64,000 nt of DNA from Kitasatospora sp. MAP5-34. GTDB taxonomy: Bacteria > Actinomycetota > Actinomycetes > Streptomycetales > Streptomycetaceae. The notes beneath the pieces are model-generated. The model was given only the letters and a program-made list of their open reading frames with translations. It was not told where the DNA came from and searched no databases. The stretch is taken from the NCBI RefSeq assembly GCF_029894335.1, contig NZ_JARXZC010000004.1:248001-312000 (forward strand). Reading direction: 5' to 3'. The position numbers were made by a program, and so were the translations under genes. Shown one piece after another: positions 45,286-52,656 of the stretch. Position 1 is the stretch's first letter; every line of letters begins with the position of its first letter.

Positions 45286-46287
45286 ATGCAGCCACGGAAT
45301 TCGCATCTCAACAGCTCCGCCCTGCGCGGTGCGGTCGACCTCGCCGCAGTGAAGGCGGCCGGTGAGGCCGCTCAGAAGGCCGAGCAGGCCAGGGCCGAGC
45401 GGGCCCGCCAGGCAGCCGCTGCGGAAGCGGCCGGAACCGCCCCCGAGGGCCCCCTCTACCCGCTGGTCATCGATGTCACCGAGGACACCTTCGAGGCCGA
45501 GGTCGTGCAGCGCTCGGCCGAGGTCCCGGTGGTCGTCGACTTCTGGGCCGAGTGGTGCGGCCCGTGCAAGCAGCTCAGCCCGATCCTGGAGCGGCTGGCC
45601 GAGGAGTACTCCGGCCGGATCGTGCTCGCCAAGATCGACGTGGACTCCAACCAGCTGATCGCCGAGCAGTTCGGCATCCAGGGCATCCCGGCCGTGATGG
45701 CGGTCGTCGCCGGCCAGCTCGTACCGCTCTTCCAGGGCGCCGAGAACGAGGCCAACGTCCGCAAGATCCTGGACCAGCTGATCGCCGTCGCCGAGCAGCG
45801 CTTCGGGATCGTCGGCGGCACCGGCACCCCCGGCGGTCCCGCCGGCGAGGGCGCGGCGGCCTCGTACGCACCGGTGGACCCGGCGCTCTCGGCCGCGCAC
45901 GACGCGCTCGACCGGGGTGACCTGGGCGGCGCCGTCCAGGCGTACCAGAACGTGCTGGCCGATCAGCCCGGCAACACCGAGGCGAAGCTCGGACTGGCGC
46001 AGGCCCAACTGCTGCGCCGGGTCGAGGCGCTGGAGCCGCAGGCCGTCCGTACGGCCGCCGCCGAGAACCCGAAGGACGTCGCGGCCCAGCTGGACGCCGC
46101 CGATCTGGACCTGGTGGGCGGCCATGTCGAGGACGCCTTCGGTCGGCTGGTCGACACGGTCGGACGGACGTTCGGTGCGGATCGCGACACCACGCGGCTG
46201 CGGCTGCTGGAGCTGTTCGAGGTCATCGGCCCGGAGGACCCGAGGGTGACGGCGGCGCGCAGCGCGCTGGCCCGGGTGCTGTTCTGA
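45286..46287 (+). CDS. Thioredoxin-domain TPR protein, YbbN/CnoX-like
   Basis: 333 residues from ATG 45286, with GGGGGAGGA at 45270-45278. A helical N-terminus (~20-50) precedes a thioredoxin fold with WAEWCGPCKQLSP (Cys91-Gly-Pro-Cys94) and the cis-Pro loop IQGIPAVMAV. The C-terminal half has TPR-like repeats (AHDALDRGDLGGAVQAYQNVLADQPGN, then VGGHVEDAFGRLVDTVG). This is the architecture of the chaperedoxin CnoX/YbbN; the streptomycete form keeps both active-site Cys, so reductase activity is possible. Confidence 0.9.
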   Translation: MQPRNSHLNSSALRGAVDLAAVKAAGEAAQKAEQARAERARQAAAAEAAGTAPEGPLYPLVIDVTEDTFEAEVVQRSAEVPVVVDFWAEWCGPCKQLSPILERLAEEYSGRIVLAKIDVDSNQLIAEQFGIQGIPAVMAVVAGQLVPLFQGAENEANVRKILDQLIAVAEQRFGIVGGTGTPGGPAGEGAAASYAPVDPALSAAHDALDRGDLGGAVQAYQNVLADQPGNTEAKLGLAQAQLLRRVEALEPQAVRTAAAENPKDVAAQLDAADLDLVGGHVEDAFGRLVDTVGRTFGADRDTTRLRLLELFEVIGPEDPRVTAARSALARVLF

Positions 46288-46414
46288 CGGTGGTACGACG
46301 CTGGCGCCGACCTGCTGAAGTCGGGCCGGGTGGCACGGTCGGTGACCTGCGGTGTCCGTGGTGATTTGACGACAAAACGGCCAGAACATCAGAGCTTTAT
46401 CAAATCTTGACAAT

Positions 46415-46451
46415 ACCCCTCGGCGGTCACCAATGGTGGCCGCCGAGGGGT
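46415..46451 (+). terminator. 17-bp hairpin with T-rich tail
   Basis: ACCCCTCGGCGGTCACC (46415-46431) pairs with 46435-46451 with one G-U type pair around AAT, followed by GTTTCGCCCTTGTTTCG. Terminates the thioredoxin-like gene 128 bp downstream of its stop. Confidence 0.75.
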
Positions 46452-46555
46452 GTTTCGCCCTTGTTTCGACGGAGTTTCGGCGACACGAATCCTCCATGGC
46501 GTCACGCTGAGTGTCCACGCCTTGGATTCCATGATCAATGACATCTGCTGTTGGA

Positions 46556-46569
46556 TTACCCGTCAGTAA
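46556..46569. promoter_or_regulatory. Second TTAC-N6-GTAA site
   Basis: TTACCCGTCAGTAA resembles the site in front of the TetR gene at 44868 (9 of 14 positions identical, both half-sites TTAC/AGTAA kept). It lies 404 bp upstream of the DUF6230 gene. Confidence 0.45.
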
Positions 46570-46973
46570 CGAACCCCTTGTGCTTCGCCCGGGATTCAAG
46601 CACGATCGGCGACGCCCGGTCCCCTCTGTTTGGGGATCCCCACCGGGCGGCCCCCGGCTCCGGTCGGAGGCACTCAGGGCAGGGGGGTATCCGCGGATCC
46701 CACGCGCGGTTCCTGTCCTTCAAGCGGTCGCGCATCCCGCGCGGTCGCTGGTTGTCGCTCGGGGGTGATCGCCGGTGTCGTCGGTCGTACCCGCTGCCGT
46801 GAGGCAGCCGGTGCCAGGAAGGGAGTGCCAGCAAGTGACGGCAGCTCCCCGTTCCGCCGATTCCCGAGGCGCTCTCCGCTACCGAGGACGTAGCTCTCTC
46901 CCATCCCAGGCCAACTCCCGTGCGGGAAGCACCGGATACGGCCGGAGATGTACGTCCTAGAAGGAGGACTCGC

Positions 46974-47624
46974 ATGTCCCAGACTTACGGCAAGACCAGC
47001 TGGAAGCGCTTCGCCCTGGTGATGGTGCCCAGCATCGCCGCGACCGCCGCGATCGGCGTCGGCCTGGCGAGCAGCGCGCTCGCCGCCTCGTTCAGCGTTT
47101 CGGGTATGAAGTTCAAGGTCACCGCCGCCGACCTGGACGGTACGAACTTCGCCCAGTACGGCTCGGTCGACCAGGGCTCGGGTGCGGCTCACCCCGTCGC
47201 CGTCTCGGCGTTCGACTCCGCCACCATCCAGCACCTCTGCCAGTCCGTGCCGATCCCCGTCCCGGGGCTGGGCACGTACATCCTGAAGCTGCACGCGGGC
47301 GACGACGTCTCGAACCCGGTCAAGGCCACCAACCTGATGATCGGTCTCGACTCGCTCAACGCCGACGCCACGTTCGACAACCCGGGCGACACCACCACCC
47401 CGGGCGGCAAGGGCGGCATCAACATCGGCCAGGACGCGGCGACCCTCCCGGGCCACGCGCAGGGCACATCCGGCATGTTCGGCCAGGCCGCGCCGCACGC
47501 GCACCTGACCAACGTCCAGCAGACGGCCTGGTCCACCTCGGCCGGCACGTTCAAGCTGCCCGGTCTCAAGCTCTCGGTGACCAAGGCCGGCGACCCCGGC
47601 GACGGCGGCACCGAGTGCTACTAG
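46974..47624 (+). CDS. DUF6230 family exported protein
   Basis: 216 residues. ATG 46974 has a strong AAGGAGGA at 46961-46968. The N-terminus SWKRFALVMVPSIAATAAIG followed by VGLASSALAASFSVSG is a signal peptide or anchor; the exported part is beta-rich, with two widely spaced Cys (HLCQSV and the penultimate TECY). I recognise it as the DUF6230 family, found in streptomycetes beside DUF6114. Function unknown. First gene of a likely three-gene operon. Confidence 0.9.
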   Translation: MSQTYGKTSWKRFALVMVPSIAATAAIGVGLASSALAASFSVSGMKFKVTAADLDGTNFAQYGSVDQGSGAAHPVAVSAFDSATIQHLCQSVPIPVPGLGTYILKLHAGDDVSNPVKATNLMIGLDSLNADATFDNPGDTTTPGGKGGINIGQDAATLPGHAQGTSGMFGQAAPHAHLTNVQQTAWSTSAGTFKLPGLKLSVTKAGDPGDGGTECY

Positions 47625-47748
47625 GCCTCTGACGGCCGACGGCGGGTGCCGTTGGCCTCAGAGCCTGCGGTCGGGAGCCTCCCAGGTCGGTCGCTCCCGG
47701 CCGCACCACCAGATATCCCCTCGTACCCATCATCGAGGAGCTCGCACC

Positions 47749-48282
47749 ATGTCCAGCGCAATTGCCGCCGAGTGGCCCGAAGAGACGGGCGGCTTCGGCC
47801 GTCTGAGGCTGAAGTTCCGCACGTGGCGGCGTACCCGCCCGTTCTGGGGCGGCCTGCTGGCCATGATCGCGGGCCTTCCGATCATGTACTTCCCCTACGC
47901 CAAGCTGCACCTGGCCGGGCTCACGATGACGATGGCGACCACGGCCGGGGCCGGTTCGCTGATCATCGGACTGCTGATGATGACCCTGGGGCTGACCGCC
48001 TGGTTCCAGCCGCTCGTCCGGATCTTCTGCGGAGTGGCCGTCACCATCCTGGCCCTGATATCCGTCCCGGTCTCGAACCTGGGCGGCTTCGGCATGGGGC
48101 TGATCACCGGTCTGCTCGCGGGCGGTCTGCTCTGCGCCTGGGCCCCGCTGAAGTTGCAGCCAGGGACTGAAGGCGTCGCCGAGACCGTGGCCCAGGGGCC
48201 GGAGCGGCAGTACGTCGCTGAGCAGTACGCCCCCGAGCAGCACGCCCAGTCGGAGGCCGTGGACCCCGGGGAGCAGCGGTGA
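47749..48282 (+). CDS. DUF6114 family membrane protein
   Basis: 177 residues with four hydrophobic helices between ~30 and 135 (PFWGGLLAMIAGLPIMYFPY, AGAGSLIIGLLMMTLGLTAWF and others) and a hydrophilic Gln/Glu-rich tail. GAGGAG precedes ATG 47749. It overlaps the next gene by 4 bp (GTGA). Together with DUF6230 it likely forms a cell-envelope module. Confidence 0.9.
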   Translation: MSSAIAAEWPEETGGFGRLRLKFRTWRRTRPFWGGLLAMIAGLPIMYFPYAKLHLAGLTMTMATTAGAGSLIIGLLMMTLGLTAWFQPLVRIFCGVAVTILALISVPVSNLGGFGMGLITGLLAGGLLCAWAPLKLQPGTEGVAETVAQGPERQYVAEQYAPEQHAQSEAVDPGEQR

Positions 48283-49730
48283 CCGACAGAGGCGACCGGG
48301 CCGCCGAGCGCGCGGCCGTGCCGGGGCCCCGGCACGCGGCCCCCAGGATCAGCACGCGCAACCGTCTGCGTGGCCGGGCGATCGCGATCGCCGCCGTGCC
48401 GACCGCGCTGCTGATGGGGACGATCCCCACGCTTGCGATGGCCGACACCCAGAAGAGCCAGACCTGCGCGAGCGCCGCGGACACCGTGCTCCAGGAGACG
48501 CCGGTCCCGAAGAGCGCGATCACCCCGGTGCCGAACCCGTCCGGGTCGACCGTCCAGGTGCCCACGGCGCTGCCCTCGCAGCCGGCCAAGCCGACGCAGG
48601 CACCCACCCAGCAGCCGGGTACCCCCGCGCCCGGTCCGAGCACGCCGCACTCGTTGGTCTCGCCGCCCGCCATCACCGACCACGCGGTGACCCAGCACGC
48701 CGTGACCGCCGCGCAAGCCGCAGCCATCGCGCCCACCGCCATCGCGCCCACCGCTTCGGGATCACCGAGCACCTCGGGATCACCCACCGCGTCGGCGTCG
48801 CCCACCGCCTCGGCGTCGCCGAGCGCGTCCGCCGCCGGGGTGCAGTCGCACGGGATCATCGGCGACATCCTGGACGGCCTCCTGCACCCCGGTAGCCACG
48901 GCGGCCTGCACCCCAGCCAGCCGCCCACCCCGCCGCCGACCACCGACCCGTCCACCCCGCCCGTGCCCGTGCAGCCGCCGTCGACGCCCGACCCGGGTAC
49001 CACGCCCGCGCCGGGGGCTCCGTCGTCCGCGCCCGCCGCGCCTCCGGCGGGCGAGGCCGGCGCCGTCGCGTCCGCCTCTGCCTCCACGCCCGCGTCGGCC
49101 CCGGCCACTGCCCCGGCTTCGCCCTCGGCGCCCGTGAGCAAGCAGCCCAAGCCCGCTGCCTCGCCGTCCGCGTCGCCGTCCAAGAACCCGAACTGCCAGG
49201 TGAGCACCAACGCGCTCACCGCCCACAGTGAGGAGTCGGACCGGGTCGTTCCCGAGCAGAACTGGACGCTGCTCTCGACCCGGCTGGGCCTGAACCACGC
49301 CCAGTTCTTCGGGCTGGTCGACGTGAAGACCGCCACGACCACCAAGCGGGTGCTGAAGTTCGTGGTCCAGAACGTCGACATCGAGAATCTCGACATGTCG
49401 ACTCTGGAGGGTAACGGCGTGACGTTCCACGTGCAGAGCCGTCCCGGCTCGACCTCCACCATGCGCAACGGCCCGGTCACCATGTACGTGGAGCGACTCT
49501 CGGGCCACCTCAGCAAGGTGCTCGGCCTGCCGATCCCGATCGACCTCGGCGAGATCACGCTCACCCCGACCACGTTGCCGCAGTGGCTGTACGACCTGAT
49601 CGGCGCGATCCCGATCCCGCTGGACCTGGAGTTCACGCAGGTCACGGCCGTACAGGCAGGCCAGTTCGGCGGTGCCCTGACCATCCCGGGCATGCACATG
49701 TTCAACGACAACGCCCCATACGCCAACTGA
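48279..49730 (+). CDS. Secreted protein with Pro/Ser/Ala-rich linker and conserved C-terminal domain
   Basis: 483 residues, GTG 48279. A ~35-residue basic leader precedes a hydrophobic helix (RAIAIAAVPTALLMGTIPTLAMA), a long N-terminal signal. Residues ~60-300 are low-complexity (runs of PT, SAS, PPST), resembling a wall-spanning linker. The last ~180 residues, from NCQVSTNAL to NDNAPYAN, form a compact beta-rich domain. Family name not known to me. Translationally coupled to DUF6114. The terminator at 49748-49822 follows. Confidence 0.85.
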   Translation: MTDRGDRAAERAAVPGPRHAAPRISTRNRLRGRAIAIAAVPTALLMGTIPTLAMADTQKSQTCASAADTVLQETPVPKSAITPVPNPSGSTVQVPTALPSQPAKPTQAPTQQPGTPAPGPSTPHSLVSPPAITDHAVTQHAVTAAQAAAIAPTAIAPTASGSPSTSGSPTASASPTASASPSASAAGVQSHGIIGDILDGLLHPGSHGGLHPSQPPTPPPTTDPSTPPVPVQPPSTPDPGTTPAPGAPSSAPAAPPAGEAGAVASASASTPASAPATAPASPSAPVSKQPKPAASPSASPSKNPNCQVSTNALTAHSEESDRVVPEQNWTLLSTRLGLNHAQFFGLVDVKTATTTKRVLKFVVQNVDIENLDMSTLEGNGVTFHVQSRPGSTSTMRNGPVTMYVERLSGHLSKVLGLPIPIDLGEITLTPTTLPQWLYDLIGAIPIPLDLEFTQVTAVQAGQFGGALTIPGMHMFNDNAPYAN

Positions 49731-49747
49731 GGGCGCCGGCTACAGAC

Positions 49748-49822
49748 AGGGGCGCGAGGAACTGCGCGAAGCGGAAGGCTGCGGACCGTTGCCTTCCGTT
49801 TCGCGCAGTTCCTCGCGCCCCT
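49748..49822. terminator. 32-bp stem hairpin (dispersed repeat copy)
   Basis: Arms 49748-49779 and 49791-49822 pair over 32 bp with one G-U pair, around an 11-nt loop. It is the strongest hairpin in the window and shares the AGGGGCGCG-GGAACTGCGCGA core with the repeat at 19466. It lies between convergent genes. Confidence 0.85.
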
Positions 49823-49856
49823 TGGGTTACCCGATCCTGAAGAGCAGACACGCCCG

Positions 49857-49890
49857 TGGGGCGCCCCCTCCGACCGGAGAGGGCGCCCCA
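49857..49890 (-). terminator. Hairpin downstream of pyk
   Basis: TGGGGCGCCCCCTCC (49857-49871) pairs with 49876-49890 except for one mismatch, around GACC. It lies 25 bp beyond the pyk stop. Confidence 0.75.
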
Positions 49891-49914
49891 CAGGCGTATG
49901 CAGGAGCGCAGCGG

Positions 49915-51345
49915 TCAGACGCCGCCGCGCGCGCCCAGGTGGTGGACCTGGACCATGTTGGTGTTGCCGGGGATGCCGGGGGGCGAGCCGGCGGTGACGA
50001 TGACGGTGTCGCCCGCGCTGAGACGGTTCATCGCCAGCAGCTCACGGTCGACCTGGAGCACCATCTCGTCGGTGGTCTCGACCTGCTCCGTCACGTACGC
50101 CTCGACGCCCCAGCTCAGCGAGAGCTGGTTGCGGGTGGCGGCGTCCGGGGTGAAGGCGATCACCGGGATCGGCGAGCGGTAGCGGGACAGCCGGCGGGCG
50201 GTGTCGCCGGACTTGGTGAAGGCGACCAGCGACTCGGCGTTCAGGAAGTCGCCCAGCTCGCAGGCCGCGCGGGCGATCGAGCCGCCCTGGGTGCGCGGCT
50301 TGCGGCCCGGGTTGAGCGGCTGGAGGCCCTGGCGGACCAGTTCCTCCTCGGCCGTCTCGCAGATCCGGCTCATGGTCTTGACGGTCTCGATCGGGAACTT
50401 GCCGACGCTGGACTCGGCGGAGAGCATGACCGCGTCCGCGCCGTCGAGGATGGCGTTGGCGACGTCGGAGGCCTCGGCGCGGGTCGGCCGCGAGGCGTGG
50501 ATCATCGACTCCATCATCTGGGTGGCGACGATGACCGGCTTGGCGTTGCGGCGGGCCAGGGTGATCAGCTGCTTCTGGACCAGCGGCACCCGCTCCAGCG
50601 GGTACTCCACGGCCAGGTCGCCACGGGCGACCATGATGGCGTCGAAGGCGAGGACGATCTCCTCCATCGCCTCGACGGCCTGCGGCTTCTCGATCTTGGC
50701 GATGACCGGGACGCGGATGCCGACCTCGTCCATCACCTTGTGGACGTCGTCGATGTCACCGGCGTTGCGGACGAAGGAGAGCGCGATCATGTCGACGCCC
50801 AACGCCAGCGCGAACCGCAGGTCGTCCTTGTCCTTCTCGGACAGGGCCGGCACGTTGACGGCCGCGCCGGGGAGGTTGATCCCCTTGTTGTTCGAGAGCA
50901 CGCCGCCCTCGACAACGACGGTCTTCACGCGGGGGCCGTCGACGCTGACGACCTCCAGGGCGATGACGCCGTCGTTGATCAGGATCGGGTCGCCGGGCTT
51001 CACGTCGCCGGGCAGGCCCTTGTAGGTGGTGCCGCAGATGTGCTGGTCCCCGGGCACATCCTCGGTGGTGATGGTGAACTCGTCGCCGTTGTCGACGGTC
51101 ACCGGTCCGTTGGCGAAGGTCGCCAGCCGGATCTTGGGGCCCTGAAGGTCGGCCAGGATACCGATGGTGCGGCCGGTGTCCCCGGCCACCTGGCGGACCT
51201 TCTGGTACCGCTCCTCGTGCTCCGCGTGGGAGCCGTGGCTCATGTTGAGTCGGGCGACGTTCATGCCCGCTTCGACGATGGCCTTGAGCTGTTCGTAGGA
51301 GTCCGTGGCCGGACCCAGGGTGCAGACAATTTTCGCTCGGCGCAT
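49915..51345 (-). CDS. pyk: Pyruvate kinase
   Basis: 476 residues, ATG 51345 (MRRAKIVCTLGPATDSYEQL). Converts phosphoenolpyruvate and ADP to pyruvate and ATP. Conserved blocks: NVARLNMSHGSHAEHEERY, DLQGPKIRLATF, VIAKIEKPQAVEAMEEI (catalytic Lys), MVARGDLAVEYPLERVPLVQKQ and ATQMMESMIHASRPTRAEASDVANA. Full length, single gene. Two terminators separate it from the secreted-protein gene; its upstream gap to ackA is 102 bp. Confidence 0.97.
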   Translation of the reverse strand: MRRAKIVCTLGPATDSYEQLKAIVEAGMNVARLNMSHGSHAEHEERYQKVRQVAGDTGRTIGILADLQGPKIRLATFANGPVTVDNGDEFTITTEDVPGDQHICGTTYKGLPGDVKPGDPILINDGVIALEVVSVDGPRVKTVVVEGGVLSNNKGINLPGAAVNVPALSEKDKDDLRFALALGVDMIALSFVRNAGDIDDVHKVMDEVGIRVPVIAKIEKPQAVEAMEEIVLAFDAIMVARGDLAVEYPLERVPLVQKQLITLARRNAKPVIVATQMMESMIHASRPTRAEASDVANAILDGADAVMLSAESSVGKFPIETVKTMSRICETAEEELVRQGLQPLNPGRKPRTQGGSIARAACELGDFLNAESLVAFTKSGDTARRLSRYRSPIPVIAFTPDAATRNQLSLSWGVEAYVTEQVETTDEMVLQVDRELLAMNRLSAGDTVIVTAGSPPGIPGNTNMVQVHHLGARGGV

Positions 51346-51447
51346 ATCCGTCAGTCTATCCGTTCGTGTTATAGGTGCATTCCGCCCGAGTGGTGAGGAA
51401 TCGCCAACGAAGCATTCCGAGGAGTGAGACAGGCGGCTGACATGCGG

Positions 51448-52656
51448 TCAGCCGGCCGCGTGTACCAGGGCGAAGGTCTGCTGCGCGATCTCCAACTCCT
51501 CGTCGGTCGGTACGACCGCCACGGTTACCCGCGAGTATTCAGGTGAGATCACCCGCGCCTCGCCGGAACGGACCGAATTCAGCTCGGCGTCCACCGAGAT
51601 GCCGAGCTGCTCCAGCCCCGCCGTCGCCGCCGCGCGCACCGGCGCGGCGTTCTCGCCGACCCCGGCCGTGAACGCGATCGCGTCCACCCGGCCGAGCACG
51701 GCGTAGTACCCGCCGATGTACTTGCGCAGCCGGTGGATGTACGTGTCGAACGCGAGCCTGGCGTCCGCGTCCCCTTCGTCGGACCGCCGCATGATCTCGC
51801 GCATGTCGTTGTCCCCGCAGAGCCCGAGCAGGCCGCTGCGGCGGTTCAGCAGATCGTCGATCTGATCGATCGTCAACCCGCCGACCCGGTGCAGGTGGAA
51901 GACCACGCCGGGGTCGACGTCACCCGAACGGGTGCCCATCACCAGGCCCTCCAGCGGCGTCAGGCCCATCGAGGTCTCCACGCAGACGCCGCCTGCCACC
52001 GCCGACACGGAGGCGCCGTTGCCCAGGTGCAGCACGATCACGTTCAGCTCGGCCGGGTCCTTGCCGAGCAGGGCGGCCGTCGCCCGGGAGACGTACTGGT
52101 GCGAGGTGCCGTGGAACCCGTACCGGCGGACCCGGTGCTCGTCCGCGACCGCCTTGTCGATCGCGTACCGGGCGGCGTGCTCCGGCATGGTCGCGTGGAA
52201 GGCGGTGTCGAAGACCGCGACCTGCGGGAGGTCCGGGCGCAGCGCGCGGGCGACCTCGAGGCCGGTGATGTTGGCGGGGTTGTGCAGCGGGGCGACCGGG
52301 ATCAGGCGGCGGATCTCCGCCAGCACCTCGTCCGTCACCATCGTCGGCGCGGTGAACCGCAGCCCGCCGTGCACCACCCGGTGGCCGATCGCGGCCAGCT
52401 CGGGGGAGTCCAGGCCGACCCCGTCGGCGGCCAGCTCCTCGGCGACGGACTTCAGCGCCGCGTCGTGGTCCGGGAAGGCCTGCAGCGACTCCCGCTGGAG
52501 CCCGCCGCGCTGGGTGTGGACCAGGCGGCCGTTGGTCTCGCCGATCCGCTCGACCAGGCCCGACGCCAGCCGCGAGCCGTCCAGCATCTCGATCAGCTGG
52601 TACTTGACCGACGAGGAGCCGGCGTTGAGGACGAGGACGCGGGTGCCTGCGCTCAC
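51448..52656 (-). CDS. ackA: Acetate kinase
   Basis: 402 residues from GTG 52656 (VSAGTRVLVLNAGSSSVKYQ). It makes acetate and ATP from acetyl-phosphate and ADP. Signatures are LVLNAGSSSVKYQ, AVFDTAFHATMP, RRYGFHGTSHQYV, LHLGNGASVSAV and GVGENAAPVRA. The start codon overlaps the pta stop by 4 bp (GTGA), which fixes it; a longer frame upstream is an artefact. Confidence 0.96.
   Translation of the reverse strand: MSAGTRVLVLNAGSSSVKYQLIEMLDGSRLASGLVERIGETNGRLVHTQRGGLQRESLQAFPDHDAALKSVAEELAADGVGLDSPELAAIGHRVVHGGLRFTAPTMVTDEVLAEIRRLIPVAPLHNPANITGLEVARALRPDLPQVAVFDTAFHATMPEHAARYAIDKAVADEHRVRRYGFHGTSHQYVSRATAALLGKDPAELNVIVLHLGNGASVSAVAGGVCVETSMGLTPLEGLVMGTRSGDVDPGVVFHLHRVGGLTIDQIDDLLNRRSGLLGLCGDNDMREIMRRSDEGDADARLAFDTYIHRLRKYIGGYYAVLGRVDAIAFTAGVGENAAPVRAAATAGLEQLGISVDAELNSVRSGEARVISPEYSRVTVAVVPTDEELEIAQQTFALVHAAG

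Larger units (their letters stand above)
46288..46973. other. 686-bp gap: terminator plus promoter region of DUF6230 operon
   Basis: A terminator sits at 46415-46451 and a TTAC-N6-GTAA site at 46556-46569. The rest (46570-46973) has no convincing gene on either strand; the lower GC of 46360-46600 compared with its surroundings is typical of a regulatory region. The operon's long leader may be transcribed. Confidence 0.45.
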
